A stretch of 64,000 bases of DNA, taken from Wurfbainia villosa. Its lineage: Eukaryota; Streptophyta; Magnoliopsida; Zingiberales; Zingiberaceae. The stretch lies in assembly GCA_025175895.1 (NCBI GenBank), contig CM045987.1, forward strand, positions 37,288,113 through 37,352,112. Reading direction: 5' to 3'. Positions 11,670 through 24,600 of this stretch are shown here, one piece after another. A program made the position numbers and the translations under genes. Within the stretch, counting starts at the first letter, position 1; every line of letters begins with the position of its first letter. The notes beneath the pieces are model-generated. The model made no database searches. It saw only the letters and a program-made list of their open reading frames with translations, and was not told the origin of the DNA.

Positions 11670-13413
11670 TGAAGGTTGAAGCTTTGCTTCTTGCTTCTCC
11701 TCGGTCGCTTGTGCATGACAATCCTATCTCGCATCCCCAAATTAAAAATAATTAATCCGGATGAAAATGGATTACCCTAGCAACCGATCCATCATCATTC
11801 TTCTCGATTTGAGTCGTTGCTCGAACAAACTTGTTGTTCAAGCAACCTAACTCTTTTCTCGATTAGCCACAAAATAGATGATGTACGGATCGCTAGTTTT
11901 TGTGTTTATCATCGGGGTCCAAGTAAATTAACCACATACATGATACAAAAGAACTAAAATCAAAACAAACAAGATTATATCTCTTGTTTACCTCTTGATC
12001 TTCTATTGTATGACCTATCCTTCTCTTAGACATTGTGTGGGCAACGATCCTCCAAGAGTTGAAGCATCCTAGATCACGTCTTCCCGTCCTTGCTCGCTCC
12101 GAACAAGGGAAGAACAAACTCCCTTCTTCTCCTTGCTTGTGTCGACCACCAATCACCAAGAGAGGTTGCCGCCAGCCCTAGGAGAGGGAGAGGAGATGTG
12201 GGCACCAGCCAAGAGATGAACTCTTGTTGTTGCCAGCCAAAACTTAAGGGAATAAGGTGGTTCCCTAGGAGAGGAGAAGGAGGAACTGGCCAAGAGAAAA
12301 AGAGAAGATGAAACCCTAATCCTTTGTGGTGTTGTCGTCGACCGTAAGGGAGAAGAAAAGCTTGCCGCCCAACCCTTGAAACTCCAAACCCTAACACCCA
12401 AAAATCCTTTTCTCCCAAGCCTTGAAAAACCTCTTTAAAAGATAATATTTTCTCCCAAGACTTGGAACCTATTTATAGATTTCGCCCAAGCCTTCATTTA
12501 ATCGGGGCCGTAGGATCTAGGCTTCATGAGGGTTTTAATAGGCTACAATAGGGACCATGAGGAGAAGTTGGATCTTGGCCCACATAAAATCAAATCCATT
12601 AATGATAATTCATTCCACTAGAAGATTATCATTGATCTACCTCACCAACACCCATAATTAAATATCGGCTTCATATATTAATTGTACAAATATCTCTCCG
12701 TGTTTAAGATATCGAATGTCAGTTAATTAATTAATTTTCTGACAATTAATTAATTAACATCTAACTCCATGAGTAGTACAACTCAACCTTATCATCATGT
12801 TGGATCAAGTCCACCTGTAGGATTTACATGATGATCCTTATGAGCTCTTCAAGGGGACATCATCATCCTAATACATAGACATGGTTTCCTCCTATAAATA
12901 ATGGCACACCATGTAAATAATATCATTTCCCAACTTACCAAGCCTATTGATTTAACCCATAAATCTCACCCATTGGTAAATCAAAGAAATAAATATTAAG
13001 TACATGTGCCCGGTATTATATCAGGATTAAGAGCATGTACACCATAATATCCGAGGTTCGATTCAATTATGTAGTCAGCAATAAATTGAATCACCTCTAA
13101 GTCAATCCTGCTCAATACACACAAAGTGTACTAGTGTAATTCTATGCTTAAGATAAACCAATACCAAATTACACTACAACCATACCAATGGTTTGTCCAA
13201 AACTATTTTGGTTGTGAGCCTCTACTTATACTCTACAAGGAACTGATAACATGATCCTCTGTGTGACACCACAAACCATGTTATCTACAATGTAAAGTAT
13301 TAGACAAGATGCACACATATAATAAATATAAAATGCAAACAATGATCATGTGATTCTTATTTCAAAATGAAGATGTCCATACAAAGACTTGGCTTTCAGT
13401 ATACATCCTAACA
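11670..13413 (-). mobile_element. Solo copia LTR, minus strand, TSD AAATA
   Basis: A full-length LTR of the Copia-1 family (1,744 bp) in inverse orientation, starting TGAAGGTT (complement of the family end AACCTTCA) and ending CCTAACA. The 5-bp duplication AAATA flanks it at 11665-11669 and 13414-13418. No internal region remains, so the element was reduced by LTR-LTR recombination. It interrupts the TRG-1 gag. The minus-strand TATA is at 12470-12477 (TATTTATA on the plus strand). Confidence 0.95.
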
Positions 13414-13799
13414 AAATAATACCTTAGGGTTTGCTTTAGAAGATCCCCCTACATTTGTAGCTCCTCCCTTGTTCTTCTTGGAGTGGCTACCCCTAGGACA
13501 TTGGGTCCGGTAGTTTCCTTGTTGTTGGCATTTGAAGCACATCACGTACTCCTTGCTCTTCCTAGTGGGAACTCCAGTCTCCTTAGTCTTTGGCACCACT
13601 TGTGTTGTCTTCTTGATCCTCTTTAGACACTTACTCTTGTAATGTCCATTTTCCCTACACTCAAAACACATTATATGATTTTTTATCTTTAATACACATA
13701 TTTTAGTTACCTTCTTGAATGGTAGGAGATTTTTGGATTTCTTCTTCAATTTTCCTGGATGTAGATTATTCATCTTGCTCTTGCTTCGACATTGAAGGT

Positions 13800-15166
13800 T
13801 GATGTGAGCAAAACGTATAGAATTTTAGGAGTAGTTTTTGCTCACATATTGTTACATTTCATGTTAGTTTCATGCATATGTTACTCTATTTTGCTCACAT
13901 TTACTATTTTCTGGTTCGGAGGTCTGCTCGTTGAACTTTTGTGTGTAGGTTAGCATTTCGGGTTAAAAGATGCGCTTTCGGAGCAAAAGAAGAACATTTT
14001 GTAGCTAGACACAGAGTGGGACATGGCTAGGGCGTGTGGATTCACACGGCCATGCCCAATGGGCGAGATCAGCACCCCAGGGCCGCACACGGCCTGGCCA
14101 TGTGGAAACACACAGTCTTGTGGTAGCCCACCATATTTGCATGACTAGGGCTTTTTTCGAATTTTGAAGTGGTTTGAGGCGATGTCTATATAAGGATGGC
14201 TTCGCCCAAAGCCTAGGGAGGAGGCACGATGGCTAGGACGGCATGCCAAAGCCCTAAAAAGCTTCGATAACTCACAATGGGGAGGAGGAACGCCGCCGGA
14301 GGTCCACGCCTTGCACTTCAACGCCCGAGAGAAGACCACGAAAATATTGTAATTCTTTGTTCCTGCATTTTATTCCTTATGTATTCGAACATAAACATGC
14401 TTTGTGATTCTTCCTTCATATACATGGAGTAGTACTTTCGATTCTAGGATTAGGGAGTAGCTTGTGTGCACATTACAATGTTGGTTCATGTTAAATTCTG
14501 CCTTTGAGTTTGATTTGACAATTGGTAGTTATTTTTACTATATTTATTTGTGTTTGTTTTTCTATCTGTTGTACTTAGGCGATAGGAGGGGTGACAACTC
14601 TCGTATCTAAGATTTAGGGGATTTTATACAAGGAACCTAGGGGTAAACCTGATCTCCTGTAACTGTGGGTAGAAGGGTGCGGTGGAATCGGAAACGGTTC
14701 ATCGTAGGGATTGATTTGGCATCCTCATACCATCTATCCCATCCTTTTAGGTGGAGATGGCTCCCGGTAGATGCGGCGGCTCTGCGGGAGAGTGTATGAT
14801 GTCCCTTCCACAAAACCATAGCTAAACATCTAGACAACACCAATTGACAACATTGTTTTGTGATGCACAAGCGAAATCGAAGTCCTGGAATCACCTTTGT
14901 AGACCTCGGCACACTCCTATCCTCCTCCGTGTGACACTGTATAGATTTAAGTCCACCAACAACCCTCACCAATCGAAACCTCTTAGAGTTACGTCTGAAC
15001 AATTACAACCACTGAATATATTAATATTCGAATCCCAGCCCCTATGGGATCGATAATCTTTATTACATGACGACATCCGTGCACTTGCGGGCGTTGAGCG
15101 TGAGCACACGCTTCTAGTCGTCAATGCTCTCCATCGTGAGATTTGAGGTCGCATTCGTGCACATCA
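13800..15166 (+). mobile_element. Solo Athila A-family LTR, TSD AAGGT
   Basis: 1,367 bp starting TGATGTGAGC and ending CACATCA, with AAGGT at 13795-13799 and 15167-15171. It matches the LTRs at 16848, 26986, 35703 and 42164. The ends form a 7-bp inverted repeat, TGATGTG/CACATCA. A TATATAAG box lies at 14187-14194. It carries CACACGGCC-type palindromes at about 14030-14125. No internal region is left. Confidence 0.95.
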
Positions 15167-15677
15167 AAGGTCTAATCTTCTCCCTCTCCATCCTTGAGGT
15201 GGACGCTTCTCCAACCTCCTCTACCGACCCGGATGTTGAACATCTCTCAACTTTTGAATCCTCATGCTCTTGGGATGATGATGAGCTTTCTTCTTCTTCG
15301 GGCACCATCTCTACTTCGGCCAGTGAAGGGTTCTCATGGAATATGGCTAGCTTATTCCATAAATCCTTGGCATCTTGATATTGACCTATCCTACATAATA
15401 GGTCATTGGGAATTAAATAAACCAAGAATTTTATTACCTTCTTCTTTTTCTCAAATTTTTGGAGTTGTTCCTCGATCCAATTCTTTATCTTGAGAAATCC
15501 TCTCTTCATCCCTCTTGGATATTCGAAACTTTCTGTCAAGATGAACCAATCTTCAATGTTCATCATGAGAAAGGTTTCTATACTTTCCTTCCATTGGTCA
15601 AAACCCCCAATTCCATAAATTCTATAGGGCAGTGGAGTGTTGATGTCACAGCCTAGTCCTAGATTTGGCAACTCCAT

Positions 15678-15753
15678 CTTCTCTTCTACTCCTCTAGCGA
15701 TTTTGCCCTCTCAATTGTTAATCAATAAAGAGTGTCCTCACTCTAATACTAAT
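15678..15753 (-). promoter_or_regulatory. TRG-1 leader and degenerate primer-binding site
   Basis: A short leader between gag and the LTR. CTCTAATACTAAT at 15741-15753 is the complement of a mutated iMet primer site (three mismatches to TTGGTATCAGAG). It directly precedes the LTR boundary TGTAGGG at 15754. Confidence 0.75.
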
Positions 15754-16847
15754 TGTAGGGATTGATGTGGTCGTGCTAGACAGGGGGTGAATAGTATTTC
15801 TCCGATTTCATTCTCATTTGATGTGTGCTCATCTACAATCATTAGTATGCACAGCGGAATATAGAAATACATTAAAGAGAAATACAAAACAAGCGTACAA
15901 ACAATACACAAAGATTTAACGTGGTTCAAAACTTGGGTTCCTACTCCACGGGGTGAGCTTAATAGCGAACTCTAGTGATGCACACCACCACTAATAAATC
16001 TCTCCTTCTTGGAATGACATCGGAGGTAGAGAAACCTCGTACAAATATCTTAAAACAATAAGACTGAAATACAAGCAAATACAACAACAATGTAAAGAAC
16101 ACTTTACAAGAGCTTGAATTCTTTGCTTGCTTGATGGTTACTTTGAAAGGCTCTTAAAGATCTGGAATGCAACAGTGATTTCTCTTTAATATCACCCCAA
16201 AAATTTGTGTGAAATCCTCCATCTCTAGCTGCTTTTATAACCTACATCGGGCTGATTTCGTGCATAGTAGTCACCTATTCTCCTATCCATTGTCTCATAA
16301 CAGCTCCATCCACATTGGAACCGATCCAACGGATACCCCATCAGTCGACTACCCTTATCAGTAGTCAACTATTGTCCAGTAGTTGACTGTCCAATCGACA
16401 ACCAAATATTCCGTGGTCGTATCCACAAACACTAGTCGACTACCATTCATGGCAGTCGACTGCCCAAGGCTAGTCGAGGCGACACCTCGACTGATACCCT
16501 AGTCGAGGTGTTGGTCGAGTCTACCTTACTTCTGTTTGGCTGCAAACGAAGCCCAGTCAAGGCTCCACCTTGACTAGAACCTAGTCGAGGCGTTGGTCGA
16601 GTGTGTCTTGCTTCTGTTTGCCAGCAAACGATGCCCAATCGACTAGAACAAACTGGTAATTGACTGTTATACCTCAATACTAAGGTTTAACACCCCAAGT
16701 ATGATCCACTCATTCTTGATAGACCACCCTTATCCTATTCTAGCCACCTCCATCAGACTCATGTCTATTGGATCCCTCCAAGTTTTTCATGACTTGTTCA
16801 TCCAAACACTAGTCTTCAGGTTCGTCCATCAGCTATTGTTATGCTAA
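15754..16847 (-). repeat. TRG-1 5' LTR, gag-proximal part
   Basis: 1,094 bp that align, complemented, with the gag-side end of the TRG-2 LTR. It contains the GGGGGTGAATAG motif near its inner edge and CAGTCGACT palindromes near 16340-16470. It is cut at 16847 by Athila A1 and resumes at 28357. Confidence 0.9.
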
Positions 16848-18239
16848 TGATGTGAGCAAAACATAGAGGGTTTTAGGAGTAGTTTTAGCTCACATCTCAT
16901 TGCATTTTGTGTTAGTTTCATGCATATGAACTCTATTTTTGCATGCATTTCCTATTTTCTGGTTCAGAGGTCTACTCGTTGTACTTTTGTGTGCAAGTTA
17001 GCTTTTTAGATGAAAAAGACACGTTTTCAGAACAAAAAAATGACATTTTGTAGCAAGATGCAGAGTGGGACACGACCAAGGCGTGTGGATTCACATGGCC
17101 ATGTCCAATGGGCGAGATCAACACCCTAGGGCATCACACGGCCTGGTCATGTGGAAACACATGGCCTGGCCATGTGGAAACACATGACCATGTGGCAACC
17201 CGATAGATTTGCACAACTAGGGCTTTTTCCGGATTTTGCAGCAGTCCGAGGCGATGTCTATATCAGGATGGCTCCACCCAAACCCTAGGGGGAAGGCATG
17301 ACGGCTAGGACGACACACCGAACCCCTAAAAAGATTTGGTAACTCGAAATGGGGAGGAGGAACACCGTCGGAGGTCCACACCTTGCAACACAACATCGGA
17401 GAGAAGATCACGGAAGCATTGTATATTTCTATTACTGCGTTTCATTCCTTATGTATTCAAACTTAGACATGCTTTGTGATTCTTCCTTTGTATACATGGA
17501 GTAGTAATTTCGATTCTAGGATTAGGGAGTAGCTTGTGTTCACAAACAATGTTGGTTCATGTTAAATTCTGCCCATGAGTTTGATTTGACAATTGGTAGT
17601 TGTTCTTTACTATATCTATGCGTATTTGGCTTTCTTTCCACTGTGCTTAGGCGATACGAGGGGTGACAGCCCTTGCAATCTAAAATTTAGGAGATTTAAT
17701 TAAGGAACCAAGGGGTAAACCTGATCTCCTGCAACTACGGGAAGAAGGGTGCGGTGGAATCGGAAACGGTCCACCGTAGGGATTGATTTGACATCCTCGT
17801 ATCGTCTATCCCATCCTTGTTGGTGGAGATAGCTCCCGGTGAATGCGGCGGCTCTGTGGGAGAGTGTATGATATCCCTTCCACAAAACCGTAGGTAAACA
17901 TCTAGACAAAGGCAATTGACAATATTGTTATGTGATATGCAAGCGAAACCGAAGTCCTAGAATCACATTTGATGACCTTGGCACACTCCTTTACTCCTCC
18001 GTGTGACACCGTACAAAGTAGAGTCCACCAATAGCCCTCACCAACCCTATCCTCTTAGAGATCACGTCCAAAAAATTACAACCACTAAGTATATTGGTAT
18101 TTGAATCCCAGTCCCTGTGGGATCGATAATCTTTATTACTTAATGACATACGTGCACTTGCGGGTGTTGAGCGCGAGCGTGCGCTTTGAGTTCTCAATGG
18201 TATCCATCGCGAGATTTGAGGTCGCGTCCGTGCGCATCA
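16848..18239 (+). repeat. Athila A1 5' LTR
   Basis: 1,392 bp, TGATGTGAGC to GTGCGCATCA. The TATA position reads TATATCAG near 17258, a change from TATATAAG in the other copies. It has an extra CATGTGGAAACACA repeat near 17145-17185 compared with other copies. Confidence 0.95.
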
Positions 18240-18245
18240 TGTTTT

Positions 18246-18263
18246 TGGTGTCGTTGCAGGGGA
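18246..18263 (+). promoter_or_regulatory. A1 primer-binding site, Asp tRNA type
   Basis: TGGTGTCGTTGCAGGGGA, a mutated form of TGGCGCCGTTGCCGGGGA, complementary to the 3' end of plant Asp tRNA. The A2 and A3 copies (37079-37096 and 43540-43557) are closer to consensus. Confidence 0.85.
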
Positions 18264-18607
18264 CTGATCGATTCGATATCAAATAGAACAGTGGTAAATT
18301 GGATCGAGCTTAGGATTAGATTATTTGTTTGCTTTATTTTCTTCCTAGTTTACTTTATTTGCTTTAGTTTTATTTTCCATATTTAGATTTAGTTTTTATT
18401 TTTAGTAGTAATTTCCTATTTACTCATTGCATCTTTGATTTTTTTTTGCTAGATTGATTTTATTTTCTGCTTTTAGAATTAGATTAGCATTCTTAACTTT
18501 GTGGTTTGTTTCGTCGTATGCTTAGATGATTAGGGTCAGAAGGTCTAATTCCAATCGTCTTAGAAATTGAGTGAACTTTTCACCGTCGGAGAGAAGAACA
18601 GCAAAAT
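18264..18607 (+). other. A1 untranslated leader
   Basis: AT-rich leader of about 340 bp. The gag start used upstream in A2 and A3 (ATG in the MLRRLGSEGLIP context) is followed here by two stops, so gag can open only at the ATG at 18608. Confidence 0.7.
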
Positions 18608-20681
18608 ATGGAGGATCAAGCTGCATCCGAGATGAACATAGGTAGCCAACCTCTGCGGGAATACGCAGCTCCTAGTGCTAGAGGATTCAGGCAGAGTATA
18701 GCTGGACCATCTATTTCGGCGAATAACTTTGAGCTGAAGCCGACACTTATACATATGATCCAACCGAGCCAATTCGGGGGAGCTACAACTGAAGACCCAA
18801 ACCGGCACCTTGAGGCATTTCTTGAAATCTGCTCAACAATGAAAATAAATGGAGTCCCTACAGATGCGATTCGCCTAAGCCTGTTCCCGTTTTCACTACG
18901 GGATAAGGCTAAGGCATGGCTTCACTCCCTACCTTCTGGTAGCATCACCATATGGAAGCAGTGTGACCAACGGTTTCTGAATAAATACTTCCCACTAAGA
19001 AAGACTGCTCACATGCGCCATCTTATCATGAGCTTTCGCCAGAGGGAGGGGGAGTCCTTATTCAAAGCTTGGGATCGCTACAAGGGGCTACTCTACCAAT
19101 GCCCCTACCATGGACTGGAGAGGTGGCTGGTGATCCACATTTTCTATAATGGGATCGCTTACGCCATGAAGATGTCCCTAGATTCTACTATCGGAGGAGC
19201 ACTGATGAATAAGACCATAGAGGAATCAGAAGAGCTTATCGAAGAGGTGACCCAAAACCACCATCAATGGGCTTCCGAACGTGGTCAACCCACGCATGCA
19301 GCGGGACGATACACTGTCAATTCTATGGACTACTATAGAGGGCAAGGGACCTCGGACGAGCATATTGAGTACTGCGATGCTGTTGGGTACTACAACCCAA
19401 GGCCTAACGACCAATACTCCAACACTTCTCATCCGGGATGGAGGAATCACCAAAATTTTCCTTATAAGAATACCTTGGGAGGTTACAACCGCTGAGAGAG
19501 AATGGGCAGCCACGTCCCTCTAACACCCGTCTAGAGAATATGCTGGAGAACTTCATTCAAATGCAATGGGAGGCAAACATTGAATTTTAGCGATGACATT
19601 CACAGATAGATACGATGATCGAAGGGATGGGTCATCTGTAAGGTATCTTGCCACCAGGCAGAAGTTGCTAGAGATTCAAGTAGCTCAGATTGTGAACCAA
19701 ATTTCCAGGATACCAAGGAAGCTACCAGGAAGAGCAGAGGCCAATCTACTAGAACAATGCGAGGCAGTGACACTGTGAAGCGGGAGGATTCTGAAAGAGA
19801 TGCCAAGATGGTTGGCTGCTGAAAAGGACCTGGGACCTAAAACACTAGAACCTCTGGGGGAGGCCGAGAATGAAAAAGTGAGAGAAACGAACTGGGAGCC
19901 TGCCGCAAGGGCTCAACCCCCTCTTATTGTACCATTCCCATAGCGGTTGACGAATGCAAAGAAAGACGTCGAGTTTGGTAAATTCTTGGACATGCTGAAG
20001 TCGATCTCAGTAGAGGTACCGATACTTGAAGCATTGCACCAAATGCCCCAGTTCGCTAGGTTCATGAAATATATTTTGGCACACCGTAGGAAGGTCGCAA
20101 AGTCAGAAACAGTGGCCCTCACATAGGAATCAAGTGCTTATCTCAGAAACAAAGCTACTCGGAAACTAAAAGATCCGGGGAGCTTCTATATCCCATGATA
20201 TATAGGAATGATACTGATTAGCATAGCCTTCTGTGACTTGGGAGCAAGTGTGAGTCTTATGCCCTACACCTTATGCAAAAAACTAGGGTTAGGAAATTTA
20301 AAATTCACTACTATGACACTACAACTAGCTGACCAAACATACCGCTACCCATTAGGGATTTTAGAAGACGTTCCTATTAAGGTGGGGAATTTTACACTGC
20401 CAACTGACTTTGTGGTTATGGAGATGGAAGAGGATCCCAAGATACCCGTCATCCTGGGGCGACCATTTTTAGCGACTGTAGGAATGGTCATTGATGTGAA
20501 GAATCACAAGCTGACCCTAAAAGTAGGAGAGGATAAGATGGAATTTGAGCTTGCTGGGATAGGAAGTCAGGCTCCTGCGTCAGGGGAGTATGTGATTCCA
20601 GCGAGAACTAGGAAGGAAGCTATGTACGAAGATCCAAGGACGGATGAATGGAGGTTCACTGAACCACCAGAGTCGAGTTGA
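18608..20681 (+). pseudogene. A1 gag and protease, broken; protease of a different subtype from A2/A3
   Basis: Gag (18608-19495) is the Athila type: FGGATTEDPNRHLEAFLEIC, LFPFSLRDKAKAWLHSLP and IFYNGI. The zinc knuckle usual in Athila is absent; the region after residue 225 is HIEYCDAVGYYNPRP instead. A stop at 19493-19495 and several frame changes follow. Protease (about 20208-20681) has CDLGASVSLMPY as catalytic loop and VILGRPFLAT. This protease resembles element C (48180-48540) more than A2/A3, whereas gag and the C-terminal TDEWRFTEPPE match A2/A3. The mix suggests recombination. Confidence 0.88.
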
Positions 20682-21165
20682 TAGTGGAGTGCAGTCGAGC
20701 TAAACGGCCTTAAACAAAGTGCTTCTTCGGAGGCACCCCAAGTTTAGTTTTAGATTTCCCTTTTTGATTGCATTGCTTGCATTTGTTTGATTTTTAGTTT
20801 TGATTTCCATCACATTTAGAGTTAGGACTAGAAAAGAACTTTGCTAGGCAAAAATGAAATCCTTAGTAGCCTACATGGCGAAGTGTATGAGAAAATTCGG
20901 ACCATGGTGCATAAATGGGTGAAAACTGGGGACACATGGCCAGGCCGTGTGTTTTCACATGACCATGCCCGACCAACTCGAGGTGCACATGGCCTGGTCG
21001 TGTATTTTCACACGGCTATGGTGCGCGAGATTAAAAGGTGCGAACCATGTGTTTTCACCCCATTTGCACTGTGTGCTTCGAAAGTTCTTACCCTAGTCGT
21101 ATGATTTCATCTTCCCCACCATCTAGAAGCATTTTTAACCTCTAAAGAAGACAAAAGGAGCAAGG
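20682..21165 (+). other. A1 spacer between protease and second frame
   Basis: Holds the Athila post-pol stem-loop region (GCTTCTTCGGAGGCACCCCA at 20721; left arm mutated) and a cluster of CACATGGCC/CACACGG palindromes at 20935-21105. In element C this stem-loop follows integrase. Here it follows protease directly, marking the right edge of the pol deletion. Confidence 0.8.
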
Positions 21166-22499
21166 ATGAGGAGGACCAAGATCGTAGCACCCTGATCCGG
21201 TGCCTCGGAGCGACGAACAAGGAGAGCCGACGCCCCTCAAGCTCCGGAGGAGGGTAACACTCTACCCACTCTACTTTTTCACAATAATGAACATAGAGAT
21301 AGATACAATATGCTCTCTACTCATAAACTTACTGCTACTAGGTACTTAGATGAGAATTTGCTAGAATCTTTAGGGTTGTTGGGTAATATGCAAACCCTAT
21401 TTGCAAAAATGGGGTGGGATGAGATTATGGGAATAAGGCACCTACCCTACCCTAGGATAGTTTTGGAATTTTTGAGTTCTTTAGAGGCAGAAGTTTAAAC
21501 GGGTAGAGAAAGCGAGGAGGGTAGGACAACTTTTAGGCTTTTTAATATTGAGCATGAGTGGACCCTTCACCAATGGAACTCATGCTTTGGCTTGCCAAGT
21601 GGGGGAGAGAGAAGGACCCCTAATGCATACAACTCTCGAATAGTTTGGACTGAGTTGACAAGGGAGCACACTTATGACCCATCTAGGGCCAAAGCGTCGT
21701 TCCTCCAAAACCCAACCTTTCGATACCTCCACCACATAATGGGCAGTACTATATTTGGTCGTGGGGAGAGTGACGGTGTAGTTAGAGCTAGCGAGCTACT
21801 TTGCCTATGGGATATGCTACAAGAAAGGATTAGCATCAATGTAGGGTCCCACTTCATTAGACATTTAGTGAAGATGGGCAAAGCAGCATGAGGAGAGATC
21901 AATGTGGGAGGCCTACTTACCCACATTTGCCATAGGATGGGGTACGATTACACAACATTAGAGAGTATAGAGGGGAGCCCTAGGATCGATTTAGGAGTAT
22001 GTTGTAACGCCCATAAAATTTCTAACCATTTTATGAGAATTTTTGCCTTGACGATAATGGGCTTTATGTGGGCTTTTTCAAAAATAAAAGAAAATAAGCC
22101 AAAAAGGGGCGAAAGGCCTACGAATTGAACCCCAAACCTCTAGAGATAGCCAAGCCCTATAGATGCACCCACTAACCAGAAGCCCAATAGGATTATATCA
22201 TTAGAGGAGTAGGGGAAATTATGGTTAAGTGTATGGGAGATCAAGGGGCTCTTCAAATGAATAAATAGGGGGGAATGAGGGGGCATGAGTATCCAAACTT
22301 TATTTCTCCTCTTCTCTTCTTCTTCCTCACTGAAAACCATTCCTCCCCCTCACCATTTTCACCCTTTGGCCGAACCCCATCCAAGCAAGGAGTTGGCTAG
22401 TTCTTGGCTTCCATAAGGTCATCTACCAACTAAAAGCAAGCGAAGGATGTAAGATTCCCTCACCTGCAGTATATTAGTTTTGTAGAACATGTTACATGA

Positions 22500-23215
22500 A
22501 AGAAATATGAAGCTTTGAGCCCTACATGTTTCGGCCAACCAAGTTTTTGGGCTAGGGTTTCATGAAAATGCTACTAAGGAAATTTTTGTAGGTTGTAAGC
22601 TTCATGTAGGAATTTTTAGGTGACAAAAATCCAAGCTTTGAGCCCTACATGTTTCGGCCAACCAAGTTTTTGGGCTAGGATTTCATGAAAATGCTACTAA
22701 GGAAATTTTTGTAGGTTGTAAGCTTCATGTAGGAATTTTTGGGTGACAAAAATCGAAGCTTTGAGCCCTACATGTTTCGACCAACCAAGTTTTTGGGCTA
22801 GGGTTTCAAGAAAATGCTACTAAGGAAATTTTTGTAGGCTGTAAACTTCATGTAGGAGATTTTATGTGTCAAAAATCCAAGTTTATAGCCATACATGTTT
22901 CGGCCAACCTTGGGGTTAGGGTTAGGGTTCCATGAAAATACGCCCTTATGAAGTTATGTTATGTAGTATGCCTTCATGAATGAATTTATGTGACAAGAAT
23001 CAAATTTTAGTACCCCCTACATGTTTCGGCCAACCTTGGGGTTAGGGTTAGGGTTCCATGAAAATACCCCCTTATGAAGTTATGTTATGTAGTATGCCTT
23101 CATGAATGAATTTATGTGACAAGAATCAAATTTTAGTACCCCCTACATGTTTCGGCCAACCTTGGGGTTAGGGCTAGGGTTTCATGAAAATACCCCCTTA
23201 TGAAGTTATGTTATG
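22500..23215 (+). repeat. ~125-bp tandem repeats in the Tekay-like LTR
   Basis: Units containing CCCTACATGTTTCGGCCAAC followed by ...GGTTTCATGAAAAT. Two subtypes follow one another: units from about 22515, 22632, 22755 and 22880, then units from about 23015 and 23137 with a GGGGTTAGGGTTAGGGTT stretch. Confidence 0.88.
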
Positions 23216-23580
23216 TGGATGATTATAATATGCCATGAATTATGCTTAGGTGATGAACATGTTTATGATGTAATATGCCATGAAATATGCCTACGTGATG
23301 AACATGCCTTATGATTTAATATGCCAAGAAATATGTTTATGAAATATGCCTATGAGATGAACATGTTTTATGATTTAATATGCCAAGAAATATGTTTATG
23401 AAATATGCCTATGTGATGAACATGTTGTATGATTTAATATGCCAAGAAATATGTTTATGAAACATGCCTATGTGATGAACATGTTTATGATGTAATATGC
23501 CATGAAATATGCCTATAAGATGAACATGTTTTATGATTTAATATGCCTATGAAATATGCTTATGTGATAAACATGTTTAT
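23215..23580 (+). repeat. ~60-bp AT-rich tandem repeats
   Basis: Repeated GATGAACATGTTTTATGATT / TAATATGCCAAGAAATATG units, at least five, with length variation. Confidence 0.85.
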
Positions 23581-23637
23581 GCTTTAGGACCCCTTTAGGG
23601 TACTCTTATGTTATGAATGCATGTATGCTATGAAATG

Positions 23638-23860
23638 CCTAAGATGGAGATGCTTCCCTTTCAAGTAGGGATTAAGAGCTCTCCTTATGATAAGATAAGA
23701 TGGAGATGCTTCCCTTTCAAGTAGGGATTAAGAGCTCTCCTTATAATGAGATAAGATGGAGATGCTTCCCTTTCAAGTAGGGATTAAGAGCTCTCCTTAT
23801 GATAAGATAAGATTGAGATGCTTCTCTTTTTATGTTGGGGATTAAGAGCATTCTTTATGA
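23638..23860 (+). repeat. ~57-bp tandem repeats
   Basis: Units containing AAGATGGAGATGCTTCCCTT and GGGATTAAGAGCTCTCCTTA: three close copies, then a diverged fourth near 23810. Confidence 0.9.
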
Positions 23861-24114
23861 TATGACAAGAAAGAAAGGAATTAAGTATTTTACTTTGTAC
23901 CCGACCTGTCAGGTGGTCGTTAATCAAATCCATAGGGACATAAGAAGATGTAAGAGGTCTTGCCCTGGTAAGACGTAAGAGGTCTTGCTCTAGTAGGTCT
24001 GGTGGCTCGCTACCCCAGCCTATTAGGGAACGCGCATTATGTGGTACTTAACCTAGGGCCCCCCATTCAAGTTATGATTATGTTGAAGTACCTATATGTA
24101 TATGTTTTGAAAAG

Positions 24115-24600
24115 AAAGGACTTGTATGAAATTATGAATGCTCAAGTCATGTTTAAGAATGCTTATGATTATGTCCTTGATGCTTGTCTTTGATTTATGA
24201 AATTATGAATGCTCATGTCAAGTTTAAGAATGCTTATGATTATGTTCTTGATGTTTGTCTTTGATTTATGAAATTATGAATGCTCATGTCAAGTTTAAGA
24301 ATGCTTATGATTATGTCCTTGATGCTTGTGTATGATTTATGAAATTATGAATGCTTATGTCAAGTTTAAGAATGCTTATGATTATGTCCTTGATGCTTGT
24401 CATTGATTTATGAAATTATGAATGCTCATGTCAAGTTTAAGAATGCTTATGATTATGTCCTTGATGCTTGTCTAGGATTTATGAAATTATGAATGCTTAT
24501 GTCAAGTTTAAGAATGCTTATGATTATGTCCTTGATGCTTGTCTATGATTTATGAAATTATGAATGCTTACGTTAAGTTTAAGAATGCTTAGGACTATGT
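24115..24600 (+). repeat. ~70-bp tandem repeats
   Basis: Seven units containing TTTATGAAATTATGAATGCT, AAGTTTAAGAATGCTTATGA and TTATGTCCTTGATGCTTGTC, highly alike, so a recent expansion. An open frame at 24002-24193 runs into this array and is not a gene. Confidence 0.92.

Larger units (their letters stand above)
10879..15677 (-). pseudogene. TRG-1 gag, split by two LTR insertions
   Basis: Homologous along its length to the intact gag at 58360-60162. The N-terminal third (15677-15167) has INTPLPYRIYGIGGFDQWK and an acidic Ser/Glu region. The middle (13794-13419) has two zinc knuckles, CFECRENGHYKSKC and CFKCQQQGNYRTQC; the second has Asn in place of the His ligand. The C-terminal part (11664-10879) is basic and contains the LELENQ coiled-coil segment. 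The solo Athila LTR at 13800-15166 and the solo copia LTR at 11670-13413 separate the pieces. Stops in the C-terminal part add to the damage. Confidence 0.9.

Noticed and set aside
22915..23180. Telomere-like GGGTTAGGGTTAGGGTT
   Set aside because: Only two to three TTAGGG units per repeat inside a longer tandem unit; the plant telomere repeat is TTTAGGG.
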